Below, one piece after another: positions 46,218-55,977 of a stretch of 64,000 nucleotides of DNA. Origin of the DNA: Xenorhabdus sp014467285 (GTDB taxonomy: Bacteria; Pseudomonadota; Gammaproteobacteria; Enterobacterales; Enterobacteriaceae); NCBI RefSeq assembly GCF_014467285.1, contig NZ_NKHR01000007.1, positions 110,503 through 174,502 of the forward strand, written 5' to 3'. The translations under genes were made by a program, and so were the position numbers. The notes under the pieces are model-generated. The model was not told where the DNA came from. It ran no database searches and saw only the letters and a program-made list of their open reading frames with translations. Within the stretch, counting starts at the first letter, position 1; the number at the start of each line of letters is the position of its first letter.

Positions 46218-47081
46218 TTAAACCGCAGAAGCACCCGAAACGATTTCGGTGAGTTCCTGAGTGATGCTGGCCTGACGAGCCTTGTTGTAAACCAACTGCA
46301 ACTCTTTGATCAGGTTGCCACCGTTATCGGTCGCGGCTTTCATCGCTACCATTCGTGCGGCCTGTTCACTAGCCAGGTTTTCAACGACGCCCTGATAAAC
46401 TTGCGATTCTATATAGCGGCGCAGCAGGGTATCCAACAGCGCCTTAGGATCAGGTTCATACAGATAATCCCAGGACTTCTTCTTCAGTGTTTCATCGTCT
46501 CCGGCTGGCAGAGGCAATAACTGAGTGATCGTCGGAACCTGAGACATTGTATTCATGAACTTGTTTGTCACTATATACAGTTTATCCAGACGCCCTTCGT
46601 CATATGCTTGCATCATGACGTGGACTGGCCCGATCAATTCGGACAATGATGGGTTATCTCCCATCCCTGTTACTTGGGCAACAATGTTGCCGCCAACAGA
46701 AGAAAAGAAAGAAACCGCTTTCGATCCAACAAGCGCCAAGTCAACCTGAACGCTTTTATCAGACCAGTCTTTCATTTCTATCAGCAATTTTTTGAACAAG
46801 TTAATGTTCAAACCGCCACATAAACCACGGTCAGTCGAAACAACCACATACCCAACACGCTTCACTTCGCGCTCTTCAAGGTATGGATGTTTGTACTCCA
46901 GATTACCTAACGCAAGGTGTCCAATCACACTGCGAATGGTCTCTGCATAAGGACGGCTGGCCGCCATGCGATCCTGCGTTTTACGCATTTTGGACGCGGC
47001 GACCATTTCCATCGCTTTAGTGATTTTTTGCGTGTTCTGCACACTGGCGATTTTGGTACGTATCTCTTTTGCGCCGGCCAT
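46218..47081 (-). CDS. atpG: ATP synthase F1 gamma subunit
   Basis: 287 residues with the coiled-coil ends 'MAGAKEIRTKIASVQNTQKI' and 'VYNKARQASITQELTEIVSGA'. It is the rotor shaft coupling proton flow to catalysis in F1. It lies between atpA and atpD. Confidence 0.97.
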   Translation of the reverse strand: MAGAKEIRTKIASVQNTQKITKAMEMVAASKMRKTQDRMAASRPYAETIRSVIGHLALGNLEYKHPYLEEREVKRVGYVVVSTDRGLCGGLNINLFKKLLIEMKDWSDKSVQVDLALVGSKAVSFFSSVGGNIVAQVTGMGDNPSLSELIGPVHVMMQAYDEGRLDKLYIVTNKFMNTMSQVPTITQLLPLPAGDDETLKKKSWDYLYEPDPKALLDTLLRRYIESQVYQGVVENLASEQAARMVAMKAATDNGGNLIKELQLVYNKARQASITQELTEIVSGASAV

Positions 47082-47154
47082 TTCTGCTTCTCCTCATTAA
47101 CCAGACGGCCCATGTTTTTTATTCATCAACAGAATCAAACAGGGCCGAATAGTG

Positions 47155-48696
47155 TTACCAGGACTGAGTCGCCTTGAAAGATTCCAACAGAGCTTTCAGC
47201 TTAGCTTCAATCTCTCCGTTGTAATCACCGGACTGGTCAATCTCTTTCAGAAGATCAGCATGTTCACGGCTAGCATATGCCAACAGCGCAGCTTCGAAAC
47301 TGACCACTTTCGCGATTTCGACATCTTCCAGATAGCCACGCTCAGCAGCAAACAGGGACAGAGCCTGTTGTGCAATAGACATCGGCAGATACTGTTTCTG
47401 TTTCAACAGTTCAGTGACTTTCTGACCATGATCCAACTGCTTACGTGTTGCATCATCCAGATCAGAAGCAAACTGGGAGAACGCTGCCAGTTCACGGTAC
47501 TGAGCCAGAGCGGTACGGATACCACCAGACAGTTTCTTGATGATCTTAGTCTGAGCAGCACCACCTACACGGGATACAGAAATCCCTGGGTTAACCGCCG
47601 GACGGATACCTGCGTTGAACAGGGAAGATTCAAGGAAGATCTGACCATCAGTAATAGAGATAACGTTTGTTGGTACGAACGCAGAAACGTCACCCGCCTG
47701 AGTTTCAATGATTGGCAGTGCAGTCAGAGAACCTGTTTGGCCTTTCACTTCGCCGTTGGTAAATTTTTCAACATATTCAGCGTTAACACGCGCTGCACGC
47801 TCCAACAGACGGGAGTGCAGATAGAAAACGTCACCAGGGAATGCTTCACGTCCAGGTGGACGACGCAGCAACAGGGAAATCTGACGGTATGCAACAGCCT
47901 GTTTAGACAGGTCATCGTAAACAATCAGTGCATCTTCACCACGATCACGGAAGTATTCACCCATCGCACAACCTGAGTATGGTGCCAAATATTGCAGGGC
48001 CGCTGATTCTGAAGCGGACGCAACAACAACGATGGTGTTTTCCAGTGCACCGTGCTCTTCCAGTTTACGAACTACGTTAGCAATGGTAGAGGCTTTCTGA
48101 CCAATCGCAACATAGATACATTTGATACCAGAATTACGTTGGTTGATGATCGCATCGATAGCCAGAGCAGTTTTACCCGTCTGACGGTCGCCGATTACCA
48201 GCTCACGCTGACCACGGCCGATTGGGATCATAGCATCAACAGATTTGTAACCTGTCTGGACAGGCTGGTCAACGGATTGACGATCGATAACGCCCGGCGC
48301 AATCACTTCAACAGGTGAGAAGCCATCATGCTCAACAGCGCCTTTACCGTCGATTGGCTCACCCAGTGTGTTAACAACACGACCAAGCAGACCACGACCA
48401 ACAGGTACTTCCAAAATACGGCCGGTACATTTGACTTTCATGCCTTCGGCTAAGTCAGCATACGGACCCATAACAACCGCACCTACGGAGTCGCGCTCCA
48501 GGTTCAGTGCAATTGCGTAACGGTTGCCAGGCAGAGAGATCATTTCACCCTGCATGACATCAGCTAAACCGTGGATACGAATGATACCGTCGTTAACGGA
48601 AACAATCGTACCTTCATTGTGAGCTTCGCTCACGACATTGAACTGAGCAATACGCTGTTTGATCAGTTCGCTGATTTCGGTGGAATTCAGTTGCAT
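47155..48696 (-). CDS. atpA: ATP synthase F1 alpha subunit
   Basis: 513 residues. Walker A 'GDRQTGKT' near residue 170 and the conserved 'ALPIIETQAGDVSAFVPTNV'. It carries the non-catalytic nucleotide sites of the F1 hexamer. The N-terminus 'MQLNSTEISELIKQRI' binds the delta subunit. Confidence 0.98.
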   Translation of the reverse strand: MQLNSTEISELIKQRIAQFNVVSEAHNEGTIVSVNDGIIRIHGLADVMQGEMISLPGNRYAIALNLERDSVGAVVMGPYADLAEGMKVKCTGRILEVPVGRGLLGRVVNTLGEPIDGKGAVEHDGFSPVEVIAPGVIDRQSVDQPVQTGYKSVDAMIPIGRGQRELVIGDRQTGKTALAIDAIINQRNSGIKCIYVAIGQKASTIANVVRKLEEHGALENTIVVVASASESAALQYLAPYSGCAMGEYFRDRGEDALIVYDDLSKQAVAYRQISLLLRRPPGREAFPGDVFYLHSRLLERAARVNAEYVEKFTNGEVKGQTGSLTALPIIETQAGDVSAFVPTNVISITDGQIFLESSLFNAGIRPAVNPGISVSRVGGAAQTKIIKKLSGGIRTALAQYRELAAFSQFASDLDDATRKQLDHGQKVTELLKQKQYLPMSIAQQALSLFAAERGYLEDVEIAKVVSFEAALLAYASREHADLLKEIDQSGDYNGEIEAKLKALLESFKATQSW

Positions 48697-48710
48697 ATGC
48701 TCCAGTCCCC

Positions 48711-49244
48711 TTAAGACTGCAAGACGTCTGTTAAACGATCCAGACGGCCACGAATACTGCCATCGATCACCATGTCACCTGCGCGGATAATCACACCGGC
48801 AATAACAGACTTGTCAATTTTGCAATTCAGCTTCACTTTGCGTGACAGACGTTTTTCCATCGCCGCAGAAATTTTAGCCTGCTGCTGCTCATTCAGTTCG
48901 GACGCAGAAATCACTTCAACATCGATGGTTGATTCAAGTGACGCACGCAATTGGATAAATTGCTGGAAGACTTCTGGCAGTACCAGCAAGCGACCATTTT
49001 CTGCCATTACACGAATAAAGTTCTGAGCATGCGCATCAACCTGCTCACCACAAATGGTGATGAAGGTTTTGGCTAACGTTTCCGGTGCCAATGAACCGGA
49101 AAGCAGCTCACCAACCTGCTCATTGCGAGTGACCTCGGCAGTGAACGCCAGCATATTTTGCCAGTGTTCAAGAGATTGGTGTTCTACAGCAAAGTCAAAA
49201 GCTGCTTTGGCGTAGGGGCGAGCTACCGTAGCGAATTCAGACAT
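48711..49244 (-). CDS. atpH: ATP synthase delta subunit
   Basis: 177 residues starting 'MSEFATVARPYAKAAFDFAV'. It links F1 to the peripheral stalk formed by the b subunits. It starts 12 bp after atpF. Confidence 0.97.
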   Translation of the reverse strand: MSEFATVARPYAKAAFDFAVEHQSLEHWQNMLAFTAEVTRNEQVGELLSGSLAPETLAKTFITICGEQVDAHAQNFIRVMAENGRLLVLPEVFQQFIQLRASLESTIDVEVISASELNEQQQAKISAAMEKRLSRKVKLNCKIDKSVIAGVIIRAGDMVIDGSIRGRLDRLTDVLQS

Positions 49245-49256
49245 GCCCCTCCCTCC

Positions 49257-49727
49257 TTACAGTTCAGCGACCAGTTTATCAACGATGTCGCTGTTAGCAG
49301 CTTCATCCACGGAACGTTCGATGATTTTCTCGGCACCTGCGATAGCCAGCATCGCAACTTGTTTACGTAACTCTTCACGAGCGCGCTTACGTTCAGCTTC
49401 AATTTCAGCATGAGCTTGCGCGACAATTTTGTTACGTTCCAGCTCGGCTTCTGCTTTAGCATCATCAATAATTTGGGCTTTTTGTTTATTAGCCTGCTCG
49501 ATGATAACTTGTGCATCAGCTTTCGCTTTTTTCAGTTGGTCGGACGCATTGGCTTGCGCTAAGTCCAGGTTCTTTTTGGCACGCTCTGCTGAAGCCAAAC
49601 CGTCAGCAATCTCTTTCTGACGTTTTTCAATGGCCGCCATGATTGGTGGCCATACATACTTCATGCAGAACAAAACAAACAGGACAAACGCGATGGCCTG
49701 GCCGAGGATTGTTGCGTTAATATTCAC
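49257..49727 (-). CDS. atpF: ATP synthase F0 b subunit
   Basis: 156 residues. One N-terminal membrane helix ('ILGQAIAFVLFVLFCMKYVW') is followed by a long Ala-rich charged helix forming the peripheral stalk dimer. Standard length for Enterobacterales. Confidence 0.97.
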   Translation of the reverse strand: MNINATILGQAIAFVLFVLFCMKYVWPPIMAAIEKRQKEIADGLASAERAKKNLDLAQANASDQLKKAKADAQVIIEQANKQKAQIIDDAKAEAELERNKIVAQAHAEIEAERKRAREELRKQVAMLAIAGAEKIIERSVDEAANSDIVDKLVAEL

Positions 49728-49782
49728 GGCACAATACCTCTATTTCAATTAATGAATTGGCGTAATTTGTAGTTCTGCTATT

Positions 49783-50025
49783 TTATTGACCACCAACAGC
49801 GAACATCATATACAAGCCCAGGCCCACAGCAATCATCGGGATGGCGTCAACCAGACCCATGACGATAAAGAACTGCGTACGCAGCAGAGGAATCAGATCA
49901 GGTTGGCGAGCAGCGCCTTCCAAGAATTTACCCCCGAGGATGCCGATACCGATCGCAGCACCGATAGCCGCCAAACCCATCAGAATAGCGGCAGCTATGT
50001 ACAGCAGATCCATGTTTATATCCAT
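49783..50025 (-). CDS. atpE: ATP synthase F0 c subunit
   Basis: 80 residues forming a helical hairpin. The polar loop 'AARQPDLIP' and proton-carrying Asp in 'VMGLVDAIPMI' (about residue 62) are present. This proteolipid forms the rotor ring and is a YidC client. Confidence 0.98.
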   Translation of the reverse strand: MDINMDLLYIAAAILMGLAAIGAAIGIGILGGKFLEGAARQPDLIPLLRTQFFIVMGLVDAIPMIAVGLGLYMMFAVGGQ

Positions 50026-50075
50026 GACAGTCTCCAGTTTGTTTCAGTTAAAACACGATTAATGATTGATAAAAA

Positions 50076-50900
50076 TTAATGCTCTTCAGATGCCATCGAG
50101 AGATAAACAATCGTCAGAACCATGAAAATAAAGGCTTGTAACGTAATAATCAGTATGTGGAAAATCGCCCACGGCAGGCTGAGTAACCACTGTGACCAAA
50201 ACGGTAAGAGAGCCGCAATAAGAATAAAGATCAATTCGCCAGCATACATATTACCAAACAGTCGCAGACCGAGTGATATAGGTTTAGACAGCAAGCTGAC
50301 CCCTTCCAAAATTAAGTTAATTGGAATAAACAGTGGATGGTTGAAAGGCTGTAATGTCAGCTCCTTCGCAAAACCACGAATTCCTTTCATCTTAACGCTG
50401 TAGAACAGAATGAGGACAAAGACGCCCAGAGCCATCGACAAGGTAACACTGACATCTGCGGTTGGAACAATACGCAGAGCAGGTAAGCCGAAGACATGTT
50501 CACCGATCAAAGGAATGAAATCGATTGGCAGTAAATCCAATGCGTTCATCAGTAACACCCAAACAAACACAGTCAAAGCCAGTGGGGCTATCACTTTGCT
50601 CTTTCCGTGATACATATCACGAACGGTGTTATCAACGAAACCGATTACCATTTCTACTGCAGTCTGGAATTTACCCGGAACGCCATCAGTAGCGCGAACC
50701 GCGACTCTTCTGAATACAAATAGAAACAACATCCCTAATACGATGGAGAAAAAAAGCGAGTCAATGTTCAGTGTCCAGAACGTCGCCTCATAACCACTAG
50801 CGTGGGGGTTGACCAACTCAAAAGTACGCAAGTCCAACTGAAGATGCCTCAGGTGGTGGCTTATGTACTCCGAAGTTGAAACTTCTCCTGATGCAGACAT
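50076..50900 (-). CDS. atpB: ATP synthase F0 a subunit
   Basis: 274 residues with five to six membrane helices. The essential Arg lies in 'SLGLRLFGNMYAGE' near residue 213. It forms the proton half-channels against the c ring. Confidence 0.97.
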   Translation of the reverse strand: MSASGEVSTSEYISHHLRHLQLDLRTFELVNPHASGYEATFWTLNIDSLFFSIVLGMLFLFVFRRVAVRATDGVPGKFQTAVEMVIGFVDNTVRDMYHGKSKVIAPLALTVFVWVLLMNALDLLPIDFIPLIGEHVFGLPALRIVPTADVSVTLSMALGVFVLILFYSVKMKGIRGFAKELTLQPFNHPLFIPINLILEGVSLLSKPISLGLRLFGNMYAGELIFILIAALLPFWSQWLLSLPWAIFHILIITLQAFIFMVLTIVYLSMASEEH

Positions 50901-50931
50901 GATGCTTTTTACCCTTTTGTTGTTAAAAACG

Positions 50932-51309
50932 CTAACCGTTCATTACGGCAGGTGCGATGATCTGCACAATCAGCACCGCTAAATAGGCCACACCAAGTGG
51001 TGCAAATGCCGCTTTGAACACCCCTAAAGCGACTATCAGCACAGTTATCGTAATGATAACTTTAACCCCTTCGCTAATCGCGAAAAACCATGCAATCCGT
51101 ACTGGAACACCTTCTTCTTTCGCTTTTTGGAAGCGGCTAAGCAGCATGAAAATGACATTTGGTAGCCAACATGCCAACCCACCTGCAAAAGCAGAAGCGC
51201 CCCACTCTATACTTTTGGTACAAAAAGCTACACTGAGAATAACAAAAGTCATTAACTGCAAAAGTAACAGTTTCAGTGCCGTTCTACCGCTGTAAAGGGA
51301 TACAGACAT
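50932..51309 (-). CDS. atpI: ATP synthase accessory protein AtpI
   Basis: 125 residues from 'MSVSLYSGRTALKLLLLQ' at 51309; upstream ATGs up to 51342 give an N-terminus without family similarity. Four membrane helices. AtpI is a non-structural first gene of the operon, implicated in c-ring assembly or ion supply. Confidence 0.9.
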   Translation of the reverse strand: MSVSLYSGRTALKLLLLQLMTFVILSVAFCTKSIEWGASAFAGGLACWLPNVIFMLLSRFQKAKEEGVPVRIAWFFAISEGVKVIITITVLIVALGVFKAAFAPLGVAYLAVLIVQIIAPAVMNG

Positions 51310-51920
51310 GACTTTTGTTTTCTCCCTGAGGTACACCATCACATATCAGGTCTTGCTGAATGTTGTATAAAACTGGCTTTGCTTAAGAGTGTCAAGTGAC
51401 AAAAACGTGCAAATTATACGGGCCGCCAAAATGAATTCAATCCATAAGTAGCGAAAAAGTGAATAATTATTTAAATTTCTAGCTTTGGTGCTAGATTGCT
51501 CACAAATACCCTTTAATATTCTGCAACGATTAATGGGATAAACGCGAAATTAAACGTGATACGTATCACACCAAACAAAATCCATCAATTATTTTTATCA
51601 TTAAATATGTGATCAAAATTTTTTTATTTTTTTACTTAAAATCAATCAATTAATATTATACCTATAAAATTTTATCTGATATATCGATGAAAAAGGTTAA
51701 ATGTTTATTTTGCTCACTTTCTCTAAATTTTATTTATAAAGAAAATCGATAGCTATCATCAGAAAGAAAAATCATATCAATATAAAAATAACGTTGTTTT
51801 TCTGTGAACAACCAGTAAATAAAATTAAAACCATGCAAAGGAATAATTAGTAACGCTAGCAACATCTTAAATGTGGTTAGCATCACTAATTATTTATATT
51901 TTTATTGACAAATAACAAAG
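51310..51920. promoter_or_regulatory. atp operon promoter region and rsmG 3' flank
   Basis: 611 bp, very AT-rich, with no gene. It must contain the atp promoter, whose -10/-35 boxes I could not fix. A long imperfect hairpin at 51842-51894 (24-bp arms with about four mismatches, loop CTTAA) starts 26 bp beyond the rsmG stop and probably ends the mnmG-rsmG transcript. Confidence 0.5.
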
Positions 51921-52541
51921 TTAGTTTGACTTAAGAATAACCAGATGACGCTGTTCATCCAACTCTGCAACCTGAAGAGAAATAGCTTTCTCAAGGACGA
52001 TCCCTGTGGGCAATTGAGCCAACTCATCTTCCGGTAACACACCTTTCAGAGCGTAAAAACGTCCTTCAAGCGGCTTAGGAAGATGATGGCACCATGAGAG
52101 CATGTCTTGCAGAGAAGCAAATGCGCGGCTAATCACACCATCAAAAGGCGGTTCAGGGATAAATTCTTCAACCCGGCTTTGCACAGGTTCGATATTGGCT
52201 AAACCTAATTCATGCTGAACCTGACGTAAAAAACGGACGCGTTTTCCCAAACTGTCCAATAAGGTGAAATGGGAGTCTGGTCGCACAATAGCCAGTGGGA
52301 TGCCCGGCAAGCCAGGCCCTGTTCCCACATCAATAAATCGCGTTCCCTGAAGAAATGGGTTAACAACAATGCTATCCATGATATGCCGAACCAGCATCTG
52401 CTTTGGATCACGAACAGAGGTCAAATTGTAGGCCTTATTCCATTTGTTGAGCATATCAACGTAGGCAACAAGCTGCTGTTTCTGTTCCAACGATAACTCA
52501 ATACTGGTTGTCGCCAACAGCGATTCCAATTTGTTAAGCAA
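51921..52541 (-). CDS. rsmG: 16S rRNA G527 N7-methyltransferase
   Basis: 206 residues. AdoMet-binding 'FIDVGTGPGLPGIPLA' near residue 66 and 'YNLTSVRDP' before it. It methylates G527 of 16S rRNA; loss gives low-level streptomycin resistance. It follows mnmG by 11 bp. Confidence 0.97.
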   Translation of the reverse strand: MLNKLESLLATTSIELSLEQKQQLVAYVDMLNKWNKAYNLTSVRDPKQMLVRHIMDSIVVNPFLQGTRFIDVGTGPGLPGIPLAIVRPDSHFTLLDSLGKRVRFLRQVQHELGLANIEPVQSRVEEFIPEPPFDGVISRAFASLQDMLSWCHHLPKPLEGRFYALKGVLPEDELAQLPTGIVLEKAISLQVAELDEQRHLVILKSN

Positions 52542-52552
52542 AATCTTTCCCC

Positions 52553-54442
52553 TTAGGCGCTACGACGCAATAAACCTTGTTTTTTCAACCATACCAGCAA
52601 AATAGAAATGGCCGCTGGTGTAATGCCTGAAATACGTGAAGCCTGACCAATAGAGCTTGGTTTATGGTCATTCAATTTTGCAATAACTTCATTGGAAAGC
52701 CCGCTGACTTGCTGGTAATCCAGATCAACCGGCAGTGCAGTATTTTCATTACGCAGTTGTTTCTCGATTTCTTCCTGCTGACGAGCGATATAACCTTCGT
52801 ACTTCACTTGGATCTCAACCTGATCTGTTGCTTGCGGCTCTGTGATCCCAGGTGCAAAACGCGGCAGGGATGTCAGCAATTGGTAATTCATTTCAGGGCG
52901 ACGCAGTAAATCTTCACCATTGGCTTCTTTTGACAGTGGTGTTTTCAAGATCTGGTTGATATCACCCAAACTATCGGAGTGAGGATGTACCCAGATATTA
53001 CGCAGACGCTGACGTTCTTGTTCGATCATTTCAACTTTACGGGAATAATGTTCCCAACGGAGATCATCAACTAATCCTAGTTTACGGCCTTGTTCTGTCA
53101 AGCGGAGATCAGCGTTGTCTTCACGCAGCATCAAGCGGTATTCCGCGCGGGATGTAAACATACGGTAAGGTTCTTTCGTTCCCAGCGTGCATAAATCATC
53201 AACCAGAACGCCGATATAAGCTTGATCACGACGTGGAAACCACCCTTCTTCACCAGCGGCATAGCGTGCAGCATTGAGACCTGCCAGCAATCCCTGTGCT
53301 GCGGCTTCTTCGTATCCTGTGGTCCCGTTGATCTGACCAGCAAAGAACAAACCGTGGATAAATTTGCTTTCCAGTGTCTGTTTTAAATCGCGTGGATCGA
53401 AGAAGTCATATTCGATCGCGTAACCCGGACGAATGATACGAGCATTTTCCATCCCTTTCATTGAATGGACGATCTGCATCTGTACATCAAATGGCAGACT
53501 GGTTGAGATACCGTTTGGATAGATTTCGTTACTGGTAAGCCCTTCTGGTTCCAAGAAGATCTGGTGAGCGTTCCGATCTGCAAAACGCATGACTTTATCT
53601 TCGATGGAAGGACAGTAACGAGGGCCGATCCCTTCGATGATCCCTGCGTACATCGGGCTGCGATCCAAGTTGTTGCGGATCACTTCATGGGTTTTTTCAT
53701 TGGTATGAGTGATATAACATGGAATTTGCCGTGGATGTTGATCCACGTTCCCCATGAATGAAAATACAGGCGTCGGATTATCACCTAGTTGTTGTTCAAG
53801 CTGGCTGAAATCAATGGATCGCGCATCAATGCGAGGTGGCGTACCTGTTTTCAGACGTGCTACGCGTAAAGGCAGTTCACGCAAGCGGTGAGATAACGAG
53901 ATCGCAGGAGGATCTCCGGCACGTCCGCCACTGTAGTTTTCCAATCCGATATGAATTTTTCCATCAAGGAAAGTTCCTACAGTCAGAACGACTGATTTGG
54001 CCTTGAATTTTAATCCCATACGAGTAACAACACCTGTAACAGTATCGTTCTCAACAATGAGATCTTCGACCGGTTGCTGGAAGATCATTAAGTTAGGCTG
54101 ATTTTCCAACGCGGTTCTTACGGCATGTCGGTAAAGTACTCGATCCGCTTGTGCCCGCGTTGCCCGAACAGCAGGGCCTTTGCTGGCATTGAGTGTTCTA
54201 AATTGAATACCTGCCTGATCTGTGGCTTTTGCCATCAGACCGCCAAGTGCATCGATCTCTTTTACCAGATGCCCTTTACCGATCCCACCAATGGCTGGAT
54301 TACATGACATCTGGCCCAAACTATCAATATTGTGAGTCAGTAGTAAGGTTTGGCGCCCCATACGTGCGGCAGCCATTGCTGCTTCTGTACCGGCATGACC
54401 TCCGCCGATAATGATGACGTCAAAGTGCTCTGGATAAAACAT
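52553..54442 (-). CDS. mnmG: tRNA uridine-34 carboxymethylaminomethyl enzyme MnmG
   Basis: 629 residues. FAD-binding 'IIGGGHAGTEAAMAAARMG' at residues 11-29 and 'CNPAIGGIGKGHLVKEIDALGG' with the conserved Cys. It is the partner of MnmE (2758-4122 here) in wobble-uridine modification. It is transcribed away from oriC, which begins about 90 bp upstream. Confidence 0.97.
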   Translation of the reverse strand: MFYPEHFDVIIIGGGHAGTEAAMAAARMGRQTLLLTHNIDSLGQMSCNPAIGGIGKGHLVKEIDALGGLMAKATDQAGIQFRTLNASKGPAVRATRAQADRVLYRHAVRTALENQPNLMIFQQPVEDLIVENDTVTGVVTRMGLKFKAKSVVLTVGTFLDGKIHIGLENYSGGRAGDPPAISLSHRLRELPLRVARLKTGTPPRIDARSIDFSQLEQQLGDNPTPVFSFMGNVDQHPRQIPCYITHTNEKTHEVIRNNLDRSPMYAGIIEGIGPRYCPSIEDKVMRFADRNAHQIFLEPEGLTSNEIYPNGISTSLPFDVQMQIVHSMKGMENARIIRPGYAIEYDFFDPRDLKQTLESKFIHGLFFAGQINGTTGYEEAAAQGLLAGLNAARYAAGEEGWFPRRDQAYIGVLVDDLCTLGTKEPYRMFTSRAEYRLMLREDNADLRLTEQGRKLGLVDDLRWEHYSRKVEMIEQERQRLRNIWVHPHSDSLGDINQILKTPLSKEANGEDLLRRPEMNYQLLTSLPRFAPGITEPQATDQVEIQVKYEGYIARQQEEIEKQLRNENTALPVDLDYQQVSGLSNEVIAKLNDHKPSSIGQASRISGITPAAISILLVWLKKQGLLRRSA

Positions 54443-54534
54443 GTTCGAACCTTCAATTGTGAGAATGCTTCATATGCATTGAGGAGAGAATTCTACTCAA
54501 GTTTGGACCTCAGACCAAGTAGGGAGAGATCATC

Positions 54535-54800
54535 ATTATTTAAAAGAAGATCTTTTTATTTAAAGATCTCTTTATTGGATCTTTTATTAGGATCGCGATC
54601 ATCTGTGGATAAGTGGATTTTCCATATAAAGATCATGATGCTGTAAAGGATCATTTGCTGTGAATGATCCGTGATCCAAGTCAGTATAAGCTGGGATCTA
54701 AATGCGGAGTTATTCACAGTCACTTGATTGAAACTCGATTATCAAATGGATAACTACGGGTTAACCCCTGCTTTTCAGATGAGTTATCCACAGTTGATCG
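54535..54800. other. oriC: Chromosomal replication origin oriC
   Basis: Located between mnmG and mioC, as in E. coli, and recognisably colinear with it. Three AT-rich 13-mers: GATCTTTTTATTT (54549-54561), GATCTCTTTATTG (54565-54577) and GATCTTTTATTAG (54578-54590). DnaA boxes: R1 TGTGGATAA (54604-54612), an R2-like TTATTCACA (54710-54718), an R3-like AATGGATAA (54745-54753) and R4 TTATCCACA (54784-54792). GATC sites are dense (at least ten), fitting Dam/SeqA control. R1 and R4 are exact consensus; R2 and R3 are weaker, the usual hierarchy. Confidence 0.95.
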
Positions 54801-54817
54801 TTATATTTTTAATCAGA

Positions 54818-55258
54818 TCAGAGTAACTTTGACCATTCTTTAACCCATTCTTCGGCTGGATCTTCAGGAATTTCATGTTGCAGAATGTCTATTTCCAGTC
54901 GATCCCCGATCCGTTTTGCGCCGTGATCCTCCAATAAGCGTTCAAGTGATCTTATAGCACCACAGAATGTGTCATATTCAGAACTGCCAATTCCGACAGC
55001 GCCGAATGTTACATTGCTTAGATCAGGTTGTTGTAGAGTGATCGTATCTGCCAGAGGTTGGAGGTTTTCAGGTAAGTCCCCAGCTCCATGTGTTGAAGTA
55101 ACTACAAGCCACAGGCCTTCAAGAGGAAGATCATCCAATGAAGGACCATGAAGCATCTCTGTTGAAAACCCGTTATTTTCTAAGATCTCAGCCATATGTT
55201 CGGCAACGTATTCGGCGCTACCCATTGTGCTGCCGCTAATTAAGGTTATCGTGCTCAT
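54818..55258 (-). CDS. mioC: Flavodoxin-like protein MioC
   Basis: 146 residues from 'MSTITLISGSTMGSAEYVAEHM' (AAGGATC upstream). FMN-binding 'SGSTMGSAEY', 'STHGAGDLPENL' and 'GIGSSEYDTFCGA' are flavodoxin loops. It is linked to biotin synthase activity, and its transcription runs into oriC. A start at 55285 is possible but unlikely. Confidence 0.95.
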   Translation of the reverse strand: MSTITLISGSTMGSAEYVAEHMAEILENNGFSTEMLHGPSLDDLPLEGLWLVVTSTHGAGDLPENLQPLADTITLQQPDLSNVTFGAVGIGSSEYDTFCGAIRSLERLLEDHGAKRIGDRLEIDILQHEIPEDPAEEWVKEWSKLL

Positions 55259-55349
55259 CATGATCCTTGCTAAATTAAAGAGCAACTATTGTACGCTGTG
55301 AGTCTATTGGGATCTACCTGTGGATAATGTGGTTAAACACTTTTCTGGT

Positions 55350-55811
55350 TTAAGGTTTTATTGTCCTTGTAATAGGGTTTTGCAAAGAGATCAATGTTTC
55401 TGTTGACTGGATTTCATCAATCGTTTGGATCTTGTTGATAAGTACGTCCTGAAGGGTTTCGATAGATCGGCACATGACCTTAATGAAAATGCTGTAATGG
55501 CCTGTGGTGTAATAAACCTCAACAACTTCATCGAGCATATCGAGTTTTTTCAATGCCGCGGGATAGTCTTTGGCGCTTTTTAATATAATGCCGATGAAGC
55601 AGCACACATCGAACCCCAGTTGCTTGGCACTGATATCAACCCGAGTACCCGTGATAATCCCAGATTGTTTCATTTTTTCTACGCGAACATGGATAGTTCC
55701 CGGGCTGACTGCGAATTTTTTTGCTAATTCTGCATAAGGAGTACGTGCGTTTTCCATTAAAGCGTGAAGTATGTCACGGTCTAAATTATCGATCTGATAA
55801 ATTTCTGCCAT
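55350..55811 (-). CDS. asnC: Lrp-family regulator AsnC
   Basis: 153 residues. N-terminal helix-turn-helix ('RTPYAELAKKFAVSPGTIHVRVEKM') and C-terminal RAM ligand domain. It activates asnA in response to asparagine. It is divergent from asnA with 166 bp between, where its operator should lie. Confidence 0.96.
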   Translation of the reverse strand: MAEIYQIDNLDRDILHALMENARTPYAELAKKFAVSPGTIHVRVEKMKQSGIITGTRVDISAKQLGFDVCCFIGIILKSAKDYPAALKKLDMLDEVVEVYYTTGHYSIFIKVMCRSIETLQDVLINKIQTIDEIQSTETLISLQNPITRTIKP

Positions 55812-55977
55812 TTTTAACCCCTATTTTTAAATGATATTCATTTTTTTAGTGTAAAAATTATCGTTTATTAATCTTATACAATATTTTTATTATCAGATAT
55901 TGAATTTGTACCTCATTTTGTTGCTTAATCTATATCAACGGGACACAGGGTCACTAAAAAATTTTGAGAACAGCATC

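Noticed and set aside
47152..47976. 274-codon plus-strand frame opposite atpA
   Set aside because: Antisense shadow of a highly conserved gene, with no ribosome binding site and implausible composition.
51842..51894. Hairpin near rsmG considered as a small RNA gene
   Set aside because: No promoter is evident, and its position just after the rsmG stop is better explained as the end of that transcript.
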